Positions 7,309-11,272 of a DNA stretch of 11,272 bases are shown piece after piece. Each line of letters begins with the position of its first letter. Position 1 is the first letter of the stretch. Under the pieces are notes generated by a model. That model made no database searches. It was not told the DNA's origin and saw only the letters and a program-made list of their open reading frames with translations. This DNA comes from JBARRO01 sp049644265. Its GTDB lineage: Bacteria; Bacteroidota; Ignavibacteria; UBA10030. Location of the stretch: assembly GCA_049644265.1 (NCBI GenBank), contig JBARRO010000249.1, positions 1 to 11,272 on the forward strand, read 5' to 3'. The position numbers and the translations under genes were made by a program.

Positions 7309-7950
7309 TCAAGGTTCAAACAACTGAAGCTGCGGCAGCGCTTCGCGAACCAGCTTGGCAATGTAGTCAAGGTCCTTTTCCCTTGATACAAAGTCCAGGT
7401 TATCGCTCGGGATGACCAGCAGGGGTCCTATCTTATAGTGATCGATCCAGTCATCGTAATGACGATTCAACTGTTCGAGGTAGCTGCGCTGAATTCCCTG
7501 CTCAAATCCGCGTCCGCGTTTCGTGATTTGCCTTGTAAGGGTGTCGACAGAAGCTTTCAGATATACCAACAGATCGGGAGGTTTCAGATACTCCATCATC
7601 ACATGGAAGAGTGAAACATAGTTGGTGTAATCCCTCTCATCCATCTTCCCGATTTCGTAGAGGTTTCTCGCGAAGATCTCGGCATCCTCGTAGATCGTGC
7701 GATCCTGGATGACCGAGGCGCCTGATTCGACAATATCTTTGTGGGATTTGAATCGGTTTGCGAGGAAATAGATCTGAAGATGGAAAGCCCATCGGTTCAT
7801 GTCCCCGTAGAAGTCAGACAGGTAGGGGTTATCATCAACCGATTCGTAGTAGGGTTTCCATTTGAAGCGCTCGGCAAGCAGACGCGTGAGAGAAGATTTC
7901 CCGGCACCGATGTTGCCAGCAACGGCGATAAAAAGCGAGGATGAGGCCAT
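7309..7950 (-). CDS. deoxynucleoside kinase (dNK/dGK/dAK family)
   Basis: Protein of 213 residues in the family of bacterial deoxyadenosine/deoxyguanosine kinases and eukaryotic dCK/dGK/TK2. They transfer a phosphate from a nucleoside triphosphate to the 5'-hydroxyl of a deoxynucleoside. Visible features are the P-loop GNIGAGKSS (12-20), Glu36 in YESVDDNPYL (35-44) as the likely catalytic base, the DRTIYEDAEIF motif (83-93) and an Arg-rich lid, KRGRGFEQ (144-151). Length and motifs are intact. Substrate preference cannot be read from the motifs alone. No Shine-Dalgarno sequence is apparent before the ATG, but the beta1-P-loop immediately follows, so no shorter start is reasonable. It is followed by a nucleoside transporter and a base permease, which supports a role in trapping imported deoxynucleosides. 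Confidence 0.95.
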   Translation of the reverse strand: MASSSLFIAVAGNIGAGKSSLTRLLAERFKWKPYYESVDDNPYLSDFYGDMNRWAFHLQIYFLANRFKSHKDIVESGASVIQDRTIYEDAEIFARNLYEIGKMDERDYTNYVSLFHVMMEYLKPPDLLVYLKASVDTLTRQITKRGRGFEQGIQRSYLEQLNRHYDDWIDHYKIGPLLVIPSDNLDFVSREKDLDYIAKLVREALPQLQLFEP

Positions 7951-8046
7951 CAGGATATGAAGAGGAGGGAAGTGGGCACGAAAGAAAATCTCACGACGGC
8001 TTGCATTTGCCAGGTTTTGGATCGTACAACGGTTGCCGGAGAACGG

Positions 8047-8388
8047 CTATTTGAATGCTGAAACAGCGTCCTGCACTTTTTCGTGAACGTCGAACACGTT
8101 GGTCAGTTTTGTCATCTGGAGCAGGTTTTCGATCTTCTTCGAGGCGCACGCCAGTTTGAGCTCGCCGCCTGAGTTTCGCATGGTTGTCAGACCTCCGATG
8201 AGCATGCCGAGGCCGGAACTATTGATGAATTTCACGTCGTGGAGATCGATCACCACCCGTTTCCGGTTGTCTCCGATCAGCTTATGCAGCTGTTCATTGA
8301 GAGCCGTCGCATCGGGTCCCCCCATCACGTTACCGCTCAGCTCGATCACCGTGACTCCCTTTGTTTCTTTCGACTTGAACTTCATCAT
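8047..8388 (-). CDS. single-domain STAS protein, anti-sigma factor antagonist-like (SpoIIAA/RsbV type)
   Basis: Protein of 113 residues consisting of one STAS domain. The pattern fits SpoIIAA: beta strands TVIELSGNV (13-21) and RVVIDLHDVKFI (44-55), followed by NSSGLGMLIGGL (56-67). Ser57 aligns with the phosphorylated Ser58 of Bacillus subtilis SpoIIAA; the preceding Asp is Asn56 here, a common variant. Classical members bind a HPK-like anti-sigma kinase when unphosphorylated and release a sigma factor; others serve in unrelated partner-switching circuits. No kinase, PP2C phosphatase or group 3 sigma gene lies in this window, so its partner is unknown. The gene starts 13 bp after secF with a strong GAGGTGAT site, and the first two codons are both ATG, either of which could initiate. 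Co-transcription with secDF is likely. Confidence 0.93.
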   Translation of the reverse strand: MMKFKSKETKGVTVIELSGNVMGGPDATALNEQLHKLIGDNRKRVVIDLHDVKFINSSGLGMLIGGLTTMRNSGGELKLACASKKIENLLQMTKLTNVFDVHEKVQDAVSAFK

Positions 8389-8390
8389 GG

Positions 8391-8398
8391 ATCACCTC
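8391..8398 (-). promoter_or_regulatory. strong ribosome binding site of the STAS gene
   Basis: GAGGTGAT on the minus strand is the longest anti-Shine-Dalgarno match I saw in the window. It lies in the 13-bp gap after the secF stop, 2 bp before the first of two consecutive ATG codons. Distance from the GAGG core is 6 bp to the first ATG and 9 bp to the second. It suggests high translation of this small protein. Confidence 0.75.
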
Positions 8399-8401
8399 GT
8401 G

Positions 8402-9343
8402 TTATTTGACCGCAGGGCTTGCGACAACAGAAGTCTTATGATGTTTTCGCAACGAAAAATCGAGTACGAATGCACTCGCCACGTAGATGGACGAATACGT
8501 TCCTGTGATGATCCCAAAGCCCATGGTAAAGGCAAACGCACGATTCACTTCTCCCCCAAACACCAGCAGAACGATCAACACGATGAAAATCGTGCCCGAT
8601 GTGATAATTGTTCTACTCAATGTCTCGTTCAAGCTCTTATTCATGATCTCTTGGAGAGAGAGGCTACGGTAGATCTTTTCGTTTTCGCGGATCCTATCGA
8701 AGATGACAACCGTGTCGTTGACGGACACACCGATGAGGGTCAGAAACGCTGCAATGACCTCCTGAGAGATCTCGAGATTCAGGCCGGGAATGACTCCGCT
8801 GAGTATGGTCAACACGCCGAACGTGGTAAGGACGTCGTGGATCAAGGCGATGACGGCACCCATTCCGTAACTGAATTTGAATCGAACAGCGACATACGCA
8901 AGGATGACCACGAACGACCAGAACACGGCATACAACGCGTCGCGGCGCAACTCCTTTCCGACCTTTGGCCCGATCCTGTCCTCCTTGATCACGTCGAACT
9001 TAGTGTTCGGGAACGACTGTTGCAATGCGGTCCGGATTTTGTCCGATACCGCAGTCCCTTCCTCCTGCTCCGTCGTTCTGATGAGCGTGTAGCCCTCGAC
9101 TCCGTAGGTCTTGATCTCGCTCTTGCTCAATCCGACTTTGCCGAGCGCGCTCCTGACGTCGCCAACCTCAATTTTTTGGCTGAACGCAACCACGAGTTCT
9201 GTGCCTCCGCGAAAATCAATCCCGAGGTCGATTCCTTTCACTGCCACGAAGGCCAGTCCTACGATGATCGTCAGAGACGAAATGAGATACCACCGGTTTC
9301 GTACGCCGAGGAAGTCAATATTGGTTTTCTTAAATAGTCGCAT
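8402..9343 (-). CDS. secF: protein translocase subunit SecF
   Basis: Protein of 313 residues with the expected six membrane segments. The first is at about 18-36, followed by the signature GIDLGIDFRGGTEL (37-50) and a periplasmic domain (about 52-130). The remaining five helices span about 136-297. Asp210 in LIGVSVNDTVVIFDRIREN (203-221) corresponds to the conserved transmembrane Asp of SecF in the proton path. SecF pairs with SecD to form the proton-driven complex that pulls preproteins across SecYEG on the periplasmic side. AAGGAG lies 11 bp before the ATG. secD ends 45 bp upstream and the STAS gene begins 13 bp downstream, so the three appear to be one transcript. The C-terminal tail (299-313) is short and basic. 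Nothing is missing. Confidence 0.97.
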   Translation of the reverse strand: MRLFKKTNIDFLGVRNRWYLISSLTIIVGLAFVAVKGIDLGIDFRGGTELVVAFSQKIEVGDVRSALGKVGLSKSEIKTYGVEGYTLIRTTEQEEGTAVSDKIRTALQQSFPNTKFDVIKEDRIGPKVGKELRRDALYAVFWSFVVILAYVAVRFKFSYGMGAVIALIHDVLTTFGVLTILSGVIPGLNLEISQEVIAAFLTLIGVSVNDTVVIFDRIRENEKIYRSLSLQEIMNKSLNETLSRTIITSGTIFIVLIVLLVFGGEVNRAFAFTMGFGIITGTYSSIYVASAFVLDFSLRKHHKTSVVASPAVK

Positions 9344-9376
9344 GGACAGCTGATCTCCTTATTCATTCCGTGGAAA

Positions 9377-9389
9377 AGCGCGCCGCGCT
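9377..9389 (-). other. GC-rich hairpin at the secD stop codon, possible weak attenuator
   Basis: In the minus-strand transcript AGCGC-GGC-GCGCT forms a 5-bp stem with a 3-nt loop. It starts at the last base of the secD stop codon and runs directly into TTTT. The stem is short, so it may terminate only partially, shape mRNA stability between secD and secF, or do nothing. Confidence 0.35.
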
Positions 9390-11272
9390 CATCCGAAATT
9401 CGGATTCATTCCCTTTTCAATCATCAGATTGAAAACTACATGCGTGATGATGATGGCGCTGAACATACTTGCTGCAATACCGATCATCAGCGTCAGGGCA
9501 AATCCCTGGACCGGTCCTGTGCCGAACTGGTAGAGGACCACGCCGGTCAAGAATGTGGTGATGTTGGAATCAAAGATGGCCGCAAATGCTTTTGCGTAGC
9601 CCGCGTCGATTGCGGCACGGAGGGTTTTTCCTCCCGCCATTTCCTCACGAATGCGCTCGTTGATGAGCACGTTGGCATCGACGGCCATACCGATGGTGAG
9701 GACAATCCCCGCGATACCCGGAAGCGTCAGGGTTGCCTGGAATCCCGCCATCACGCCGAGGATAAAGAGAACGTTGAACAACAGCGCGAAGTCGGCGACG
9801 GCTCCGGCGCTGTGGTAGTACACAATCATGAACAGGACCGTGAAGATAAATGCGATCGCCGTTGCGGAAAGGCCGGAGCGGATCGAATCCTCACCGAGTG
9901 AGGGTCCGACTGTGCGTGACTCGATGATCGTTACCGGTGCAGGGAGAGCGCCCGCCTTGAGGACGATCTCAAGCAACCGGGCTTCGTTGGGGGAATCCAT
10001 CCCGGTAATGCGGGACCTTCCGCCCACGATTTTGTTTTCCACGGTGGGTGCCGAGAAAATTGCATTGTCCAGCATGATGGCGATGCGTTTCTTGACGTTT
10101 GCGCCGGTAATGCGGGCCCATTCGCGTGCGCCGTCACTGCTCATTTCCATATTGACAATGGGCCGGTTGTCTTCGGGGTCCACGCTTGCACGGGCATCTA
10201 CGATCACGCCCCCGGTAAGCTCGGCCTGTCTCTTGACCGGATACAGAACGAAAAACTGTTTTCCGTCCTGGGTCGTAAATGGCTTGGCAGCCCAGGCGAA
10301 TTCGAAATCGGGAGGAAGAAGTCGCTGGATATCCTCTCTTGCGAGCAGCCGGATTACTCTGTCCCGGTCCTTTGAATCAACATACCCTTCGCCGGATCCT
10401 CGCTGTGCATCGGGGCGGACAAACGTAAAGAAGGGATGTTCCCGCTGGAATTTTGCCTCCTGTGTCGTATCAACCTGGCTGGTGGTTTCTCCGCCGGTCA
10501 ACTCTGTCAAGGCATCCCTTGGTTTCTGCTCCTTGGGTTTCTCCCCCTTTTTGGCCCCCACAGTCGTTGAGGTATCAGACGCGCCACTCAGAAACTTGTC
10601 GATAGACTCCATCACCTTATAAGCAATCTGAGGGTCTTTCAGGAGCTTGAACTCGAGTTTTGCGGTGCCCTGGAGGAGCTGGCGCACTTCGTTCTCGTCT
10701 TTGACGCCGGGCAGTTCCACAATGATCCGGCGTGCCCCCTGCTTCTGGATATTCGGTTCAGATACACGGTATTGGTCCACCCTGTTTCTGACGATTTCGA
10801 TGGCCCGGTCAATCGCTTTTTCTGTCTCCGATTCCAGGTCCGAAATGATTTTGGAATCTTCATCCCGGATGTTGCCATAAAAGCGGCTCAAACGGATCCC
10901 CCTGTCCTGAAATTTCTTTGCATAGACGGGGATCACGGAGACATCTGTAGAGGATGCCTGCGTGCGGGTTTCCGACAGAATGGTTTTGAAATTGTCGTCC
11001 TTGTTTTTGGCCAGGTCGTCGAGAAGCTGGAGAATGTCGACTTCGAGGACCACGCGCATACCTCCCTGCAGGTCAAGGCCAAGCTTGATACGCTTGAGTT
11101 TCGCGCTCAGGATGTCTTCCTGGTGGTTTTCGATATAGGAGATGCTGTCCTGACCACGCAGCCCGGCCATTTTCTGCCGGTAACTGTAATCCTGGTAGGT
11201 CGGCCAGAGGAAAACGACCGAAAGTACCACTGCAGCGAAGATGAGAACAATTCTTGTAAGCTGATTTTTCAC
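9389..11272 (-). CDS. secD: protein translocase subunit SecD (start at window edge)
   Basis: At least 627 residues. The first codon in the window is GTG, preceding KNQLTRIVLI; the length and the immediate first membrane helix (6-23) make this a credible start, but upstream sequence is cut off. The signature LGLDLQGGMRV (64-74) opens the large periplasmic P1 region (about 70-460). P1 includes a base domain (IVRNRVDQYRVSEPNIQ within 160-176, and RRIIVELPGV, 181-190) and a head domain from LTGGVIVDARASV (352-364) on. Five further helices occupy about 466-615. Asp532 in IGMAVDANVLINERIREE (527-544) is the conserved transmembrane Asp of the proton relay. A low-complexity Thr/Lys/Pro/Gln-rich stretch (about 228-275) is inserted in P1. 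SecD works with SecF, encoded 45 bp downstream, to drive late steps of Sec export. The gene is intact apart from the uncertain start. Confidence 0.97.
   Translation of the reverse strand: MKNQLTRIVLIFAAVVLSVVFLWPTYQDYSYRQKMAGLRGQDSISYIENHQEDILSAKLKRIKLGLDLQGGMRVVLEVDILQLLDDLAKNKDDNFKTILSETRTQASSTDVSVIPVYAKKFQDRGIRLSRFYGNIRDEDSKIISDLESETEKAIDRAIEIVRNRVDQYRVSEPNIQKQGARRIIVELPGVKDENEVRQLLQGTAKLEFKLLKDPQIAYKVMESIDKFLSGASDTSTTVGAKKGEKPKEQKPRDALTELTGGETTSQVDTTQEAKFQREHPFFTFVRPDAQRGSGEGYVDSKDRDRVIRLLAREDIQRLLPPDFEFAWAAKPFTTQDGKQFFVLYPVKRQAELTGGVIVDARASVDPEDNRPIVNMEMSSDGAREWARITGANVKKRIAIMLDNAIFSAPTVENKIVGGRSRITGMDSPNEARLLEIVLKAGALPAPVTIIESRTVGPSLGEDSIRSGLSATAIAFIFTVLFMIVYYHSAGAVADFALLFNVLFILGVMAGFQATLTLPGIAGIVLTIGMAVDANVLINERIREEMAGGKTLRAAIDAGYAKAFAAIFDSNITTFLTGVVLYQFGTGPVQGFALTLMIGIAASMFSAIIITHVVFNLMIEKGMNPNFG

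Noticed and set aside
7951..8046. Promoter or terminator between the STAS and deoxynucleoside kinase genes
   Set aside because: I searched the 96-bp minus-strand gap and found no convincing hairpin with a T-run and no TAnnTTTG or -35/-10 pair, so it is left unannotated.
8099..9337. 412-codon open frame on the plus strand opposite secF and the STAS gene
   Set aside because: It lies antisense to two confidently identified genes. Its translation is rich in Arg, His, Asp and Ser with no recognisable domain, as expected of a mirror frame in a G+C-rich gene.

Overview
This is a gene-dense, ordinary-looking chromosomal window from a free-living bacterium, probably of the Bacteroidota/Chlorobiota/Ignavibacteriota (FCB) branch. 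Four things point that way, and I have no direct marker such as rRNA. The dTMP kinase has a GLDFSGKST P-loop. A Lys/Glu-rich C-terminal extension follows the S41 protease. Several starts lack a clear Shine-Dalgarno sequence. A TTTG-N19-TTACTTTG motif resembles the Bacteroidota housekeeping promoter. G+C looks slightly above half throughout, with no obvious compositional break, and I found no transposase, integrase, phage gene, CRISPR array, tRNA or rRNA.

Layout. At the left, two minus-strand genes form a possible unit: an ECF sigma factor (1076-1741) and, downstream of it, an exported beta-repeat protein of the DUF4097/toast-rack type (131-1009). A 162-bp divergent spacer separates the sigma gene from a plus-strand pair, tmk (1904-2530) and an S41 C-terminal processing protease (2545-4224). 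The protease gene ends at a strong hairpin terminator (4252-4279).

From there to the right end everything is on the minus strand. In transcription order these genes are secD (its start lies at the window edge), secF, a single-domain STAS protein, a deoxynucleoside kinase, a concentrative nucleoside transporter (CNT/NupC type) and an NCS2/AzgA-type nucleobase permease.

How the genes fit together. SecD and SecF are the proton-driven accessory subunits of Sec translocation. The STAS gene sits 13 bp downstream of secF and is probably co-transcribed. The kinase and two transporters form a plausible salvage module: CNT imports nucleosides, the kinase traps deoxynucleosides as monophosphates, and the NCS2-like permease could move free bases. 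The dTMP kinase encoded nearby would take dTMP onward to dTDP. The sigma factor, exported toast-rack protein and periplasmic protease are all envelope-related, but only the first two are plausibly in one unit.

I did not find a clearly new biological system. The items most worth following up are the ECF sigma factor with no recognisable anti-sigma gene beside it, the STAS gene attached to secDF, and the transporter-kinase-transporter salvage cluster.
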